Assembly: GCF_012932965.1 (NCBI RefSeq)
Contig: NZ_JABBXH010000003.1
Location: 124,001 to 188,000 of the forward strand
DNA from: Thalassotalea algicola
GTDB lineage: Bacteria; Pseudomonadota; Gammaproteobacteria; Enterobacterales; Alteromonadaceae
Direction of reading: 5' to 3'
Length of the DNA: 64,000 nt
Of the stretch, positions 8,626 to 17,449 are shown in pieces. Both the position numbers and the translations under genes were made by a program. The notes under the pieces were generated by a model, which was given only the letters and a program-made list of their open reading frames with translations, did not search any database and was not told where the DNA came from. Positions within the stretch are counted from its first letter, which is position 1; every line of letters starts with the position of its first letter.

Positions 8626-9819
8626 GTGATACAAAACACAATCTCGAAAAAAATATTATTACCTTTGCTCGCATCGATTATGGCGGTATCACCGCTAGCG
8701 ATTGATCTGTATTTACCAGCGATGCCACAGATAGCGGACGACTTATCGACCAATATGCCTGCGGTACAGAATACCTTAAGTATATATTTAATTGGCTATG
8801 CCTTAGGTCTGTTATTTTTTGGGCCGCTTGCAGACAAATACCCTAGACGGAATTTGGTGATAATAGGTCTAAGTGGATTTATTTTGGCTACTATTGCTTT
8901 GCTGTTTGCACGTGACATTGAAACTTTTACAGGTCTTCGGTTATTTCAAGCATTTATTAGTAGTGCTGCTACGGTTGTTGTGCCGGGGACCATTCGAGAG
9001 TTATATAAAAAAGATACCGCCAAAGGGCTATCATATGTCAGCATGATTATGATGCTAGCACCTATGATTGCACCAGCAATTGGTAGTGCTATTTTGCTGA
9101 TACATAGCTGGCAGGCTATCTTTGTCGTGTTAACTATCTATGTGATTGCTGTATTAACTTTTACGGCTAAACTATTGCCAAATTCTGGCGAATTAAAAGC
9201 GACTCAGCACGTCAGCTTCTTTGGACGCTATAAAACTGTTTTTGCAAATAAAAGTGCTCGCTTTGATTTAATCGCCTCTATGATGGTGTCATTGGCGTTC
9301 TTTGCCTATATTACTGCTGTACCATTTGTCTATTTAACGGTGTTTGGGGTCAGTGAGTTTGTATTTAGTTTGCTGTTTGCTGCAACAGTTTTTGCCCTGA
9401 TGACAGCTCATTTAATTAATTCAAAATTAGTTGTGCGCAAAGGCTCAAAGCGCATGTTGAAATACGGGCTTATTGTCGCTGTAATCACCTCTAGCTTACT
9501 GGTGGTCGTGACATCACTAGAGTTACCTTTAACTTATATCGTATTAACTATATTGCCATTAATGGGCAGTATTTCTATGATTGCGGTTAATGCTGATGCG
9601 CTAATTTTACAAAATTTTAGTCATCAAACTGGTACTGCAACAGCGGTTATCGGAGTATTGCGCTTTGGTATTGGAGGGCTTGCTGGTCCTATACTCGCGT
9701 ATTTTTATAATGGAACGGCACAGCCTTTTAGTATGCTAATGTGGCTCTCTATATTGGTTGTTCTGTTAGCGCAATTGCCGCGTATGCTTAATGATAAGAA
9801 AACTAAGGATATTTCATGA
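8626..9819 (+). CDS. Bcr/CflA-family MFS exporter
   Basis: This inner-membrane protein of about 397 residues has 12 predicted helices and the family signature PLAIDLYLPAMPQIADDL near the N-terminus. A loop motif GPLADKYPRRN follows helix 2, as in drug/proton antiporters. I chose the GTG at 8626 because it puts about 8 residues before the first helix, as in relatives, and avoids overlap with the regulator gene. An in-frame GTG at 8578 would add 16 residues inside the upstream gene. Substrates of the family include bicyclomycin, sulfonamides and cysteine; the cargo here is unknown. It overlaps elbB by ATGA and probably forms an operon with the MocR gene. Confidence 0.85.
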   Translation: MIQNTISKKILLPLLASIMAVSPLAIDLYLPAMPQIADDLSTNMPAVQNTLSIYLIGYALGLLFFGPLADKYPRRNLVIIGLSGFILATIALLFARDIETFTGLRLFQAFISSAATVVVPGTIRELYKKDTAKGLSYVSMIMMLAPMIAPAIGSAILLIHSWQAIFVVLTIYVIAVLTFTAKLLPNSGELKATQHVSFFGRYKTVFANKSARFDLIASMMVSLAFFAYITAVPFVYLTVFGVSEFVFSLLFAATVFALMTAHLINSKLVVRKGSKRMLKYGLIVAVITSSLLVVVTSLELPLTYIVLTILPLMGSISMIAVNADALILQNFSHQTGTATAVIGVLRFGIGGLAGPILAYFYNGTAQPFSMLMWLSILVVLLAQLPRMLNDKKTKDIS

Positions 9820-10469
9820 AAAAAGTAGCAATTATTCTTTCTGGTTCAGGTGTTTTTGATGGCAGTGAAATACATGAAGCGGTAATCACTATGTTGTCGG
9901 TAGAGCAGAATCAAGCAAGTTATCAATGTTTTGCTCCCGATGTAGCGCAACTTCACGTTGTTAATCATTTAACTGGTGAAGTTTCAGAAGGGGAGTCTCG
10001 TAATGTGCTAGTGGAATCAGCGCGAATTGCTCGTGGTGAGATTAAAGCGGTAACTGAACTTAATGTTGATGATTTTGATGCACTTCTTTTACCCGGTGGT
10101 TTTGGTGCTGCGAAGAATTTATGTGACTTTGCGGTAAAAGGGGCTGATGCATCAATGAATAGTGATGTCTTAAATGCGTGTAAGGCTTTTGCAAACGCAG
10201 GAAAACCAGCGGGTTATATTTGTATTTCTCCAGCGATGATCCCGATGGTTTATGGACAAGGTGCCAAAGCAACAATAGGTACTGATGTTGATACAGCTGC
10301 AGGTGTTAATGCGTTAGGTGGTGAGCATGTTGACTGTCCTGTATCGGAATTTGTTTTTGATGAACAGAGAAAAGTGGTCAGTACACCTGCATACATGCTT
10401 GCTGGAAACATATCACAAGCAGCACAAGGCATTAGTAAATTAGTTAAGAAAGTCATAGAACTTGCTTAG
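9816..10469 (+). CDS. elbB: ElbB-type glyoxalase / isoprenoid-biosynthesis-associated protein
   Basis: This 217-residue DJ-1/PfpI-superfamily protein closely matches ElbB over its full length. It starts KKVAIILSGSGVFDGSEIHE, has LLLPGGFGAAKNLCDFA, and carries the conserved Cys in the nucleophile elbow GYICISPAM. E. coli ElbB has weak glyoxalase activity and was linked to isoprenoid synthesis genetically; the physiological role is not settled. The ATG overlaps the MFS stop (ATGA), so expression is likely coupled with the upstream exporter and MocR regulator. Confidence 0.92.
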   Translation: MKKVAIILSGSGVFDGSEIHEAVITMLSVEQNQASYQCFAPDVAQLHVVNHLTGEVSEGESRNVLVESARIARGEIKAVTELNVDDFDALLLPGGFGAAKNLCDFAVKGADASMNSDVLNACKAFANAGKPAGYICISPAMIPMVYGQGAKATIGTDVDTAAGVNALGGEHVDCPVSEFVFDEQRKVVSTPAYMLAGNISQAAQGISKLVKKVIELA

Positions 10470-10531
10470 GTAGTTGTAAGTAACTTAGAACTTGTTGAAT
10501 TGTCTTTGAGTCCTCTTGCGAGTATAAATTG

Positions 10532-12928
10532 ATGGTATTGAAAAAAAAGTGGGTTTACGGCAGCACATTTATCACATTGTTACTATTGTGGATTATGTTC
10601 TTTAGTGCTCCAGCGGTTAAGTATTTTGTTAATAAGCAACTGGTTAAACAACAGCTTGCCGTTGAGATAGAAAACATCTATATCAACCCATTCTATTTTT
10701 CGACACGTCTTGAACATTTGCAAGTGTTGCACCTCGGAAAACCATTTTTAACGCTTGATCAGTTCAATATTGATATCAGCTTTTGGCACTTGATTACAGA
10801 GCAAGTTCAAGTTGAAGATTTCAACATTCATGGATTGAGCATAGATAGTGAATGGCTGGATGAAACACTGTCGTTTGCAGGTTGGTCGCCTATAGATTCT
10901 GCAAACGCCAACAATAATGATGAAATTACTGTTTCAAATGAAAAAAACACACTAGAGTTTAACGCCAATCTGTTAAACGTTGAAGATATACAGTTAACTT
11001 TCCAAGCTGATAAACAACATATTTGGCAGTTAAAACGCTTAACGCTTTCTGATGTATTATTAACTGATAACGCAGCACAAGCAAAGCTCTCGGTAGTCAG
11101 TTTATTAAACACGCAACCTCTGAATATAGAACTATCATTGTCTAAGAAAGGCAGCGAATTCTTTGTCAATGTAGACAGCTTTCACACAACACTAACATTT
11201 TCAGATTACGCTCAATGGATTCCTGATGAGCTTTCGTTAGGTGGTAGTGCAAGTGTAAACTTTAAAGGCAAAATCAATGCTCGTCAGTCAATTTGGCAGG
11301 CGGAAGGTATTGAGGTGTCAATAAACACACAGATGCTTACAGCTGCTATTCCGATTCATCAATCAATTAGTAATTTTTCTGTTAATTCAGCATCAATAGA
11401 AGCTGATTCAAAGGCGTTCAGTTATGAGCAGTCATCAAATAGATTAACTGGGCAAATAAATTGGCGATTTGTTACAGAACTTGTCAAATGGCAAGAGCCT
11501 GAAAGTGGCGATGTATTAGTAGAGCTGGCTAAAGCTTCGGTAGAAAATGGCATTCTGTCATGGCAGCCAGATATTGAAGCAAGCATATCTCGAATTAATT
11601 TACAGGACGGGGTGCTTTCACAGCGGGAAAGGTTAGTCACACTAGTGCTTGAAGATGAAGCTCCAGCACCTTTATTGGCTTTTAATGATATCAATGTAGA
11701 CAATCTCCTGTTCTCTAACGAGGTACTTACACTGGAAAGTGTATTGTTCAACCTAAAACAAGCCGCAATTTATAAAAGTAGTCAAGTTGCTGCTGAAAAT
11801 TTAGTGCTAACCAAGCTTGATGAAGAATTAGAACAAGAAGAGCCTTTAAGTGAAACCGAGATCAAAGTTGAAAAAGGAGAGTCGCAGTCGTTCGACTTTA
11901 TCGTTAATGAGATAAGTGTTACAGGTAACCCTGATATAGTTTTGTTTGATCACACACCGAGTACACCAGTGACTCAGCGAGTTAAGCTAACTAAATTTAG
12001 TATGAGCAACCTGGACTCGTCTAGGCCCGAGCAGGCTAGCCCATTCTCATTTTCTGGTCAGTTGAACAAAAGATCTAATTTAGCCATTCATGGTGACGTT
12101 TATCCTTTTACTCCTTATAAAGACTTAGCTATAGAAGGGCAACTATCGTCAATAAATATTGCGCCTTATTCGCCATATGTTGTAGATGCTATTAATCACC
12201 GAATTACACAAGGTGTTTTATCTGCAGATTTTGATTTTTCTTTGATTGCACAAGAGATTAAAGGTCAAGTGACCACTGAAATAAAAGCGATGAAACTTGC
12301 TGAAGAAGAAAGTGTTGACGCCAGCGATAAAGAAAAAGGAAGTTCAGTAATACCATTGAACGTGGCTATTAATCAACTAACTGACAAGCAAGGAAATATT
12401 GAACTTACTTTCCCGTTGAGTGGAAATATTGAGCAACCTAGTTTAGGTATTAGCGGTTTGATTTCAATAATAACCACTAAAGCACTTAAAGAAGCTGCTA
12501 AAAACTATGTTATTCAAACGTTTTTACCTTATGCCAATATTATTAGTGTCGCCATGCTCGCAAGTGATACGTTATTTGAAGTGACCATTGAAGACTTACA
12601 TTATTTATCTGCACAAATTGAACTAGAAAGTGCTCAGCTCGACTATGCGACACAATTAGCCGCAGTGCTTAAAGAGCGCGAGAATGCGCAATTAGTCATC
12701 TGCCCAATTACAACAGCAGAGGAGCTTAAGGGAATTCAAGTATCAGAGGGTACTGAAAACAAAAAAGCTGAACATAAACTGAAATTATTAGGACAACAAC
12801 GACTTGAAAAGTTCACGGAACATTTGATTGAGAAGTTTGCAATCGAGAATGAACGAATTATTCATTGCGATACACGCATAGATAAATCAGAAGAGGCGCA
12901 GCCTAAACTGACCTTTATGGCAAAGTAA
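10532..12928 (+). CDS. DUF748 (AsmA-like) inner-membrane-anchored protein
   Basis: The protein has 798 residues from the ATG at 10532; a TTG at 10529 is a less likely start. One N-terminal membrane helix (about residues 8-28) is followed by a long, mostly beta-rich periplasmic region of the DUF748/AsmA type, for example RNSLAIHGDVYPFTPYKDL-like repeats and the IKGQVTTEIKAMKL segment. The C-terminal about 100 residues (LLGQQRLEKFTEHLIEKF) resemble an OmpA-like tail. AsmA-like proteins are thought to form lipid-conducting bridges or act in envelope assembly; that role is inferred from the family. The stop codon abuts the stop of the convergent small gene at 12929. Confidence 0.8.
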   Translation: MVLKKKWVYGSTFITLLLLWIMFFSAPAVKYFVNKQLVKQQLAVEIENIYINPFYFSTRLEHLQVLHLGKPFLTLDQFNIDISFWHLITEQVQVEDFNIHGLSIDSEWLDETLSFAGWSPIDSANANNNDEITVSNEKNTLEFNANLLNVEDIQLTFQADKQHIWQLKRLTLSDVLLTDNAAQAKLSVVSLLNTQPLNIELSLSKKGSEFFVNVDSFHTTLTFSDYAQWIPDELSLGGSASVNFKGKINARQSIWQAEGIEVSINTQMLTAAIPIHQSISNFSVNSASIEADSKAFSYEQSSNRLTGQINWRFVTELVKWQEPESGDVLVELAKASVENGILSWQPDIEASISRINLQDGVLSQRERLVTLVLEDEAPAPLLAFNDINVDNLLFSNEVLTLESVLFNLKQAAIYKSSQVAAENLVLTKLDEELEQEEPLSETEIKVEKGESQSFDFIVNEISVTGNPDIVLFDHTPSTPVTQRVKLTKFSMSNLDSSRPEQASPFSFSGQLNKRSNLAIHGDVYPFTPYKDLAIEGQLSSINIAPYSPYVVDAINHRITQGVLSADFDFSLIAQEIKGQVTTEIKAMKLAEEESVDASDKEKGSSVIPLNVAINQLTDKQGNIELTFPLSGNIEQPSLGISGLISIITTKALKEAAKNYVIQTFLPYANIISVAMLASDTLFEVTIEDLHYLSAQIELESAQLDYATQLAAVLKERENAQLVICPITTAEELKGIQVSEGTENKKAEHKLKLLGQQRLEKFTEHLIEKFAIENERIIHCDTRIDKSEEAQPKLTFMAK

Positions 12929-13093
12929 TTAGCTCTCTGACTTCAATTCTTGTTGTGTTTTTAGCGCGACTTGTTGGAGGCGCCACTTTTGCATTTCTGA
13001 ATAATAGTTATCCCATACACAAGGATTGCACGCACTATCACAACACTCTCCATCTGCGGGAGGGGTGGGTTTTTCGATTAATGGTTCAGTCAT
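12929..13093 (-). CDS. Small oxidoreductase-like (PF09791-type) Cys-rich protein
   Basis: This 54-residue ORF starts at the ATG at 13091-13093 and reads MTEPLIEKPTPPADGECCDS, then ACNPCVWDNYYSE. The P-x2-G-E-CC-x-S-x-C-x2-CVWD-x-Y pattern is the signature of the oxidoreductase-like N-terminal family, found as short proteins in many proteobacteria. Function is unknown; four clustered cysteines suggest metal or redox binding. It is convergent with the DUF748 gene with no spacer and lies downstream of accC on the same strand, but a terminator at 13147-13177 separates them. Confidence 0.8.
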   Translation of the reverse strand: MTEPLIEKPTPPADGECCDSACNPCVWDNYYSEMQKWRLQQVALKTQQELKSES

Positions 13094-13146
13094 CAAAGGT
13101 TCTCTACAACTTGTAACGTAGTTATTATACGATAATCTTAAAAGAT

Positions 13147-13177
13147 AAAAAAACGCTAACCGAGGTTAGCGTTTTTA
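13147..13177 (-). terminator. Rho-independent terminator after accC
   Basis: AACGCTAAC pairs with GTTAGCGTT around the loop CGAG, with A/T runs on both sides. It lies about 20 bases past the accC stop and can act in either direction. Confidence 0.9.
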
Positions 13178-13195
13178 TTAAAGTTTGAATGTGAA

Positions 13196-14542
13196 CTACT
13201 CTTGCTCGGCAAGCTTTTTCTCTAAATAGTGAATGTTTGCTCCACCATTTACAAAACCTTGGTCATTCAAAATATCTTGATGTAATGCGATATTCGTTTT
13301 TATACCGTCTACTACTAATTCACTCAACGCATTGCGCATACGAGCAATAGCAACGTCACGATTGTCACCGTAAGTAATCAATTTACCTACCATAGAATCG
13401 TAATGTGGCGGAACCGAATAGTCAGCATATATATGAGAATCCCAGCGAATCCCCATACCACCAGCGGGGTGGAAACGCGTTATTTTACCCGGTGAAGGTA
13501 TAAATGTACGTGGATCTTCGGCATTGATACGACATTCAATTGCATGGCCGTTAATTTTAATATCTTCTTGTGTATAAGATAAAGGCTGACCTGCTGCAAC
13601 ACGCAGTTGTTCTTTGATTAAATCAACACCAGTGATCATTTCCGTTACTGGGTGTTCAACCTGAATACGGGTATTCATTTCAATAAAATAGAATTCACCA
13701 TTTTCATATAAGAATTCAAACGTCCCTGCACCGCGGTAGTTAATTTCTAGACATGCATTACAGCAACGCTCGCCAATTTTAGCGCGCATTTCAGGTGTTA
13801 TACCTGGAGCAGGTGCTTCTTCAACCACTTTTTGATGACGTCGCTGCATTGAACAGTCACGTTCACCTAAATGAATTGCGCCACCTTGGCCGTCGGCAAT
13901 TACTTGAATCTCAACATGACGTGGGTTTTCTAGGAATTTTTCCATGTAGACCATGTCATTGTTAAATGCTTGACGCGCTTCGGTCTTAGTTAACTGAATT
14001 GATTCAATTAACTCAGATTCGTCACGAACTACGCGCATACCACGACCACCACCGCCACCGGCAGCTTTAATGATCACTGGGTAGCCAATACGACGTCCGT
14101 GAGCTAAATTTGCATCTTCGTCTTCTGTTAAAGGACCGTCAGAGCCAGGAACACAAGGAACGCCTGCAGCTTTCATGGCTTTGATTGCTTCAACTTTATC
14201 ACCCATTATGCGAATGCTATCCGCTTTTGGGCCAATAAATGTAAAGCCAGATTGCTCAACTTGTTCTGCAAAGTCTGCATTTTCAGCTAAGAATCCGTAA
14301 CCAGGGTGAATGGCTGTTGCATTTGTTACTTCTGCTGCAGTAATAATGCGCGGAATATCTAAATAACTTTCTGTCGCAGGTGGTTTACCTATACAGATAG
14401 TTTCATCAGCTAATAATACGTGTTTTAAATTTCTGTCGGCTGTAGAGTGCACAGCAACAGTTTTGATACCAAGTTCTTTACACGCACGTAAGATACGTAG
14501 TGCAATTTCTCCTCGGTTAGCAATAACTACTTTTTCTAACAT
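13196..14542 (-). CDS. accC: Acetyl-CoA carboxylase, biotin carboxylase subunit
   Basis: This 448-residue ATP-grasp enzyme carboxylates the biotin on AccB using ATP and bicarbonate, the first step of fatty acid synthesis. Visible motifs are the N-terminal [20 protein letters not shown], the glycine-rich ATP loop [12 protein letters not shown], and [14 protein letters not shown] with the catalytic Arg region. Length equals that of E. coli AccC (449). It is the last gene of aroQ-accB-accC, 23 bases after accB, and is closed by the terminator at 13147-13177. Confidence 0.98.
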   Translation of the reverse strand: MLEKVVIANRGEIALRILRACKELGIKTVAVHSTADRNLKHVLLADETICIGKPPATESYLDIPRIITAAEVTNATAIHPGYGFLAENADFAEQVEQSGFTFIGPKADSIRIMGDKVEAIKAMKAAGVPCVPGSDGPLTEDEDANLAHGRRIGYPVIIKAAGGGGGRGMRVVRDESELIESIQLTKTEARQAFNNDMVYMEKFLENPRHVEIQVIADGQGGAIHLGERDCSMQRRHQKVVEEAPAPGITPEMRAKIGERCCNACLEINYRGAGTFEFLYENGEFYFIEMNTRIQVEHPVTEMITGVDLIKEQLRVAAGQPLSYTQEDIKINGHAIECRINAEDPRTFIPSPGKITRFHPAGGMGIRWDSHIYADYSVPPHYDSMVGKLITYGDNRDVAIARMRNALSELVVDGIKTNIALHQDILNDQGFVNGGANIHYLEKKLAEQE

Positions 14543-14565
14543 GGAATTACCCTTAATGTTGGGGC

Positions 14566-15024
14566 TTATTCAATGATGAATAGCGGTTGGTCGAATTCGA
14601 TAGCATCTTCGTTTTGCGCTAAGATCTCTTTAATAACACCAGACTTATCAGCTTCTATTTGGTTCATCATTTTCATTGCTTCAACAATACATAATGTATC
14701 ACCTGCATTTACATGTTGACCTACTTCAACAAATGCCGGCGCTTCAGGTGAACCTGCTGAATAGAATGTGCCTACCATTGGTGAGCGTACAACGTGACCT
14801 GAAAGTGCTGGAGCTGCAGCAGTATCTGCTACTAGTGCCGCTGCTGCAGGTGCTGCAACTGGCGCTGGTGCAGCAGCCATAGGTGCAGCATGCATCATAG
14901 GAGCGCTTGCAACTACAGTGCCTTTATTGATGCGAATTGATTCTTCGCCTTCTGAAATTTCAATTTCATTGATACCTGATTCTTCTACTAGTTCGATCAG
15001 TTTTTTGATTTTTCTAATATCCAT
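14566..15024 (-). CDS. accB: Biotin carboxyl carrier protein of acetyl-CoA carboxylase
   Basis: This 152-residue protein has the N-terminal [23 protein letters not shown] segment, a flexible Ala/Pro-rich linker (about residues 38-75), and a C-terminal biotinyl domain. The biotinylated lysine is Lys118 in EAMKMMNQ. It carries carboxybiotin between AccC and the carboxyltransferase AccAD. The order aroQ-accB-accC is widely conserved in gammaproteobacteria. Confidence 0.98.
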   Translation of the reverse strand: MDIRKIKKLIELVEESGINEIEISEGEESIRINKGTVVASAPMMHAAPMAAAPAPVAAPAAAALVADTAAAPALSGHVVRSPMVGTFYSAGSPEAPAFVEVGQHVNAGDTLCIVEAMKMMNQIEADKSGVIKEILAQNEDAIEFDQPLFIIE

Positions 15025-15046
15025 GTAAACACCTTTGTGTCGTTGA

Positions 15047-15502
15047 TTATTCGGTAAATGAACTTAATGCTGTAACGGCAGCATCAAGAGCGAAAAAATA
15101 GCCTTGCGTTCCTAAACCACATATCACACCTTGTGCCTTATCTGACAAATAAGAATGATGTCTGAATTGCTCACGGGCATGCACATTAGATAAGTGCACT
15201 TCAATAAATGGTATGTTTACCGCTAACAATGCATCACGTAGCGCGATACTTGTATGAGTGAACGCTGCTGGGTTAATAATAATGAAGTCAATCTTTTCGA
15301 ACGCATTATGTATGTGATCGATAAGTACAGATTCACTATTTGACTGAAAGCAAGTTAACGCGACCTGCTTGGTTGCAGCGAAGCTGACCAATTCGGTGTG
15401 TAAATTATCTAGTGTTTGTGAACCATAAATTTCAGGTTCACGTTTACCTAGCATATTTAAATTAGGGCCATTTAGAACCAATACGTTAAACTTTGCAGTC
15501 AT
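15047..15502 (-). CDS. aroQ: 3-dehydroquinate dehydratase, type II
   Basis: The enzyme dehydrates 3-dehydroquinate to 3-dehydroshikimate in the shikimate pathway. I chose the ATG at 15500-15502, which gives 151 residues starting [19 protein letters not shown], the usual family length; an upstream in-frame start at 15568 would add 22 residues not typical of the family. [16 protein letters not shown] with the catalytic Arg/Tyr, the FQSNSE segment and [16 protein letters not shown], which includes the catalytic His, are all present. It leads the aroQ-accBC cluster with 22 bases to accB. Confidence 0.97.
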   Translation of the reverse strand: MTAKFNVLVLNGPNLNMLGKREPEIYGSQTLDNLHTELVSFAATKQVALTCFQSNSESVLIDHIHNAFEKIDFIIINPAAFTHTSIALRDALLAVNIPFIEVHLSNVHAREQFRHHSYLSDKAQGVICGLGTQGYFFALDAAVTALSSFTE

Positions 15503-15680
15503 AATCTCTAATCTTGTCGTTAAAATTGTTGTATACGTTAATATTGACATATTAAGGTCAAAAAACAAACGCAGGGTAACAAAAAACTACAATTAATCTT
15601 AATTTGCTGCATATTATAGCCATATCGACGAATTTAGCAGCAAAATACTGGTCTAATGTCTTAGGGGGGATAAAAATAGT

Positions 15681-15708
15681 TTGCCATTGCACTAACTTTG
15701 GCTACAAT
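15681..15708 (+). promoter_or_regulatory. Sigma-70-type promoter for the PBP-like/barrel/GGDEF-EAL unit
   Basis: TTGCCA at 15681-15686 and TACAAT at 15703-15708 are separated by 16 bases, close to consensus at both hexamers. It lies upstream of the three-gene plus-strand unit starting near 15.8 kb. Confidence 0.6.
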
Positions 15709-15809
15709 TAGAGTGGTTGGTCTAGATTAATTATTTGATAAACAAATGGTTAATATTACAAAAGCTTAACAATATTTTGAGCGTGACCCCTGTTGCTCTC
15801 AAAATAGAT

Positions 15810-16250
15810 GTGTACAAGGACGTTGTTATTAATAAATTTATTATCCTTGCCGTGTTCCTATTGTTGTATTCCTCCGCTACAAATGCGGCAGAAGTGCAAG
15901 CGGTCACTCATACTTCGGTTGAGCAGTTAAGCCTGTCTAAACTTGAACTTCGAAGAATTTTTTCCAAACGTGTCACCAAGTGGCCTAACGGTCAACCTAT
16001 TGTCGTATTTGTATTAAAAAGCAAACATCCTCTGCATCAAAGGTTTAGCAAAGAAGTTCTCAAAATATTCCCTTATCAGTTAGATCGCATTTGGAATAAA
16101 ATGACCTATTCTGGCGTCGGCACTGCACCAATAGTGGTACCTGATTACGAAACATTAATCAGTGAAGTAAAAAGTACGCCAGGAGCAATAGGTTATGGTG
16201 AAGGCATTACGCAAGAAGGAGGTTTGCATGTCATTCAAATTAAGGAATAG
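15810..16250 (+). CDS. Small periplasmic phosphate-ABC-type substrate-binding-like protein
   Basis: The protein has about 146 residues from a GTG at 15810; an in-frame TTG at 15735 would extend it. The start is uncertain because neither codon has a good ribosome site. A signal peptide (FIILAVFLLLYSSATNAAE) is followed by a short PstS-like fold: SLSKLELRRIFSKRVTKWPNGQPI, the HPLHQRFSKEVL segment and PGAIGYG. Such about 130-residue proteins occur next to signalling genes rather than to ABC permeases. Its end overlaps the start of the barrel gene by 23 bases, and a GGDEF/EAL gene follows, so a role as periplasmic ligand sensor for that output is likely but inferred. Confidence 0.75.
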   Translation: MYKDVVINKFIILAVFLLLYSSATNAAEVQAVTHTSVEQLSLSKLELRRIFSKRVTKWPNGQPIVVFVLKSKHPLHQRFSKEVLKIFPYQLDRIWNKMTYSGVGTAPIVVPDYETLISEVKSTPGAIGYGEGITQEGGLHVIQIKE

Positions 16251-17448
16251 TTTTTTCTTCAGTGCTGTCTATAGCATTACTTTATTGTTCGGATTTGCAA
16301 TTACTAATGTCGCCATTGCTGTAGAAGAAGACCGTAAGCTGCAGATACATGGTTTCATTGCACAGGGAATTATTGATGCAAGTGGAAGTGATTTCGTTAA
16401 TGATGATCAAGACTTGTCATTTGAGCTAACAGAAGTTGGTATTAATTCATCTTATCAAATTAGTGATAATTTAAGGCTTGCTGGCCAAGCGGTTTATCTT
16501 AATGGCGGTAATCGGTACGCGGAAGGTGCTCGTGTTGATTACGCCTTAATTGATTGGTCTGCGTATCAGTCACTATCAAGCCAACTTAATATTTATATAG
16601 GTCGGTATAAGAATTACCATTGGCTTTATTCAACTACGCGAGATGTACCTTTTGCTAGACCAAGTATTGTATTGCCGCAGTCGATATATTTTGATGGTTT
16701 TAGAGATATTGCTGTTGGTGGTGATGGCATTGCATTGTCGTTCAAACACAATAAAGAAGGCTGGGGTGATTTTGATTTTAATCTAAGCTATGGCACCTCA
16801 ATTATTTCCGATAAACAACGGAAAATAATCTTAAGTAAGCTCTCCACGGGTGATATGGAGCATGATCTTGATTATCAGGCTAGCATTTATTGGCAGCCTC
16901 AAGACAGTCAGTGGCGCTTTGGCTGGGCCGGTCTTGATTCAGACTTTACTTATGATATGGGTAAAAATGATAGCTTTTTGGATGCCGATATAACATTGCA
17001 ACGATTTATCTTAAATGCGTTGTATGAAGGTGAGAATTGGGAGTTTAGTGGGGAAGCATTCCAAGAGCGATTTGTTTTTACTGGCTTTTATTCTCCTTAC
17101 TTTAAGCAAGATAACTTGGGGCAAGGTTTCTTTGTTCAGTCTCGCTACCAATGGAAAGAGAAAATAAGAGTCTTAGCGAGATATGAAAAGTTTTTCGCAA
17201 ATAAAGATGATAAAAATGGTAGCGGACTGGAAGAGTCAAGTTTTGGGACTATTCCTAGTTATTTTGGTTATCAACATGATGCTGTGCTTGGTGTTTCAAT
17301 AGACTTTACATCTAACTTACGTTTACAGCTAGAACATCACTGGGTTGAAGGTACAGCTAGGTTAACGCCCGTTGTTTTGCCTAATGCGGCAATAAACGAC
17401 GAAGAGCACTGGCAAATGTGGGCGGCACAGTTGATGTACTGGTTCTAA
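16228..17448 (+). CDS. Predicted outer-membrane beta-barrel (porin-like)
   Basis: The ATG at 16228 is preceded by a strong site (AAGGAGG), giving a 406-residue protein with a signal peptide (SITLLFGFAITNVAIAVEE). The mature part alternates hydrophobic and polar residues as in a barrel, starts LQIHGFIAQGIIDASGSDF and ends in MYWF. A C-terminal Phe is typical of substrates of the BAM assembly machine. No specific porin family could be named. It lies between the PBP-like gene (23-base overlap) and the GGDEF/EAL gene (2 bases before its ATG), so all three are likely translated from one mRNA. Confidence 0.72.
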   Translation: MSFKLRNSFFFSAVYSITLLFGFAITNVAIAVEEDRKLQIHGFIAQGIIDASGSDFVNDDQDLSFELTEVGINSSYQISDNLRLAGQAVYLNGGNRYAEGARVDYALIDWSAYQSLSSQLNIYIGRYKNYHWLYSTTRDVPFARPSIVLPQSIYFDGFRDIAVGGDGIALSFKHNKEGWGDFDFNLSYGTSIISDKQRKIILSKLSTGDMEHDLDYQASIYWQPQDSQWRFGWAGLDSDFTYDMGKNDSFLDADITLQRFILNALYEGENWEFSGEAFQERFVFTGFYSPYFKQDNLGQGFFVQSRYQWKEKIRVLARYEKFFANKDDKNGSGLEESSFGTIPSYFGYQHDAVLGVSIDFTSNLRLQLEHHWVEGTARLTPVVLPNAAINDEEHWQMWAAQLMYWF

Positions 17449-17449
17449 T

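Noticed and set aside
14676-14882. Plus-strand open frame inside accB, rich in Leu/Gln/Pro
   Set aside because: It is the antisense shadow of the Ala/Pro-rich accB linker; no ribosome site and low-complexity product.
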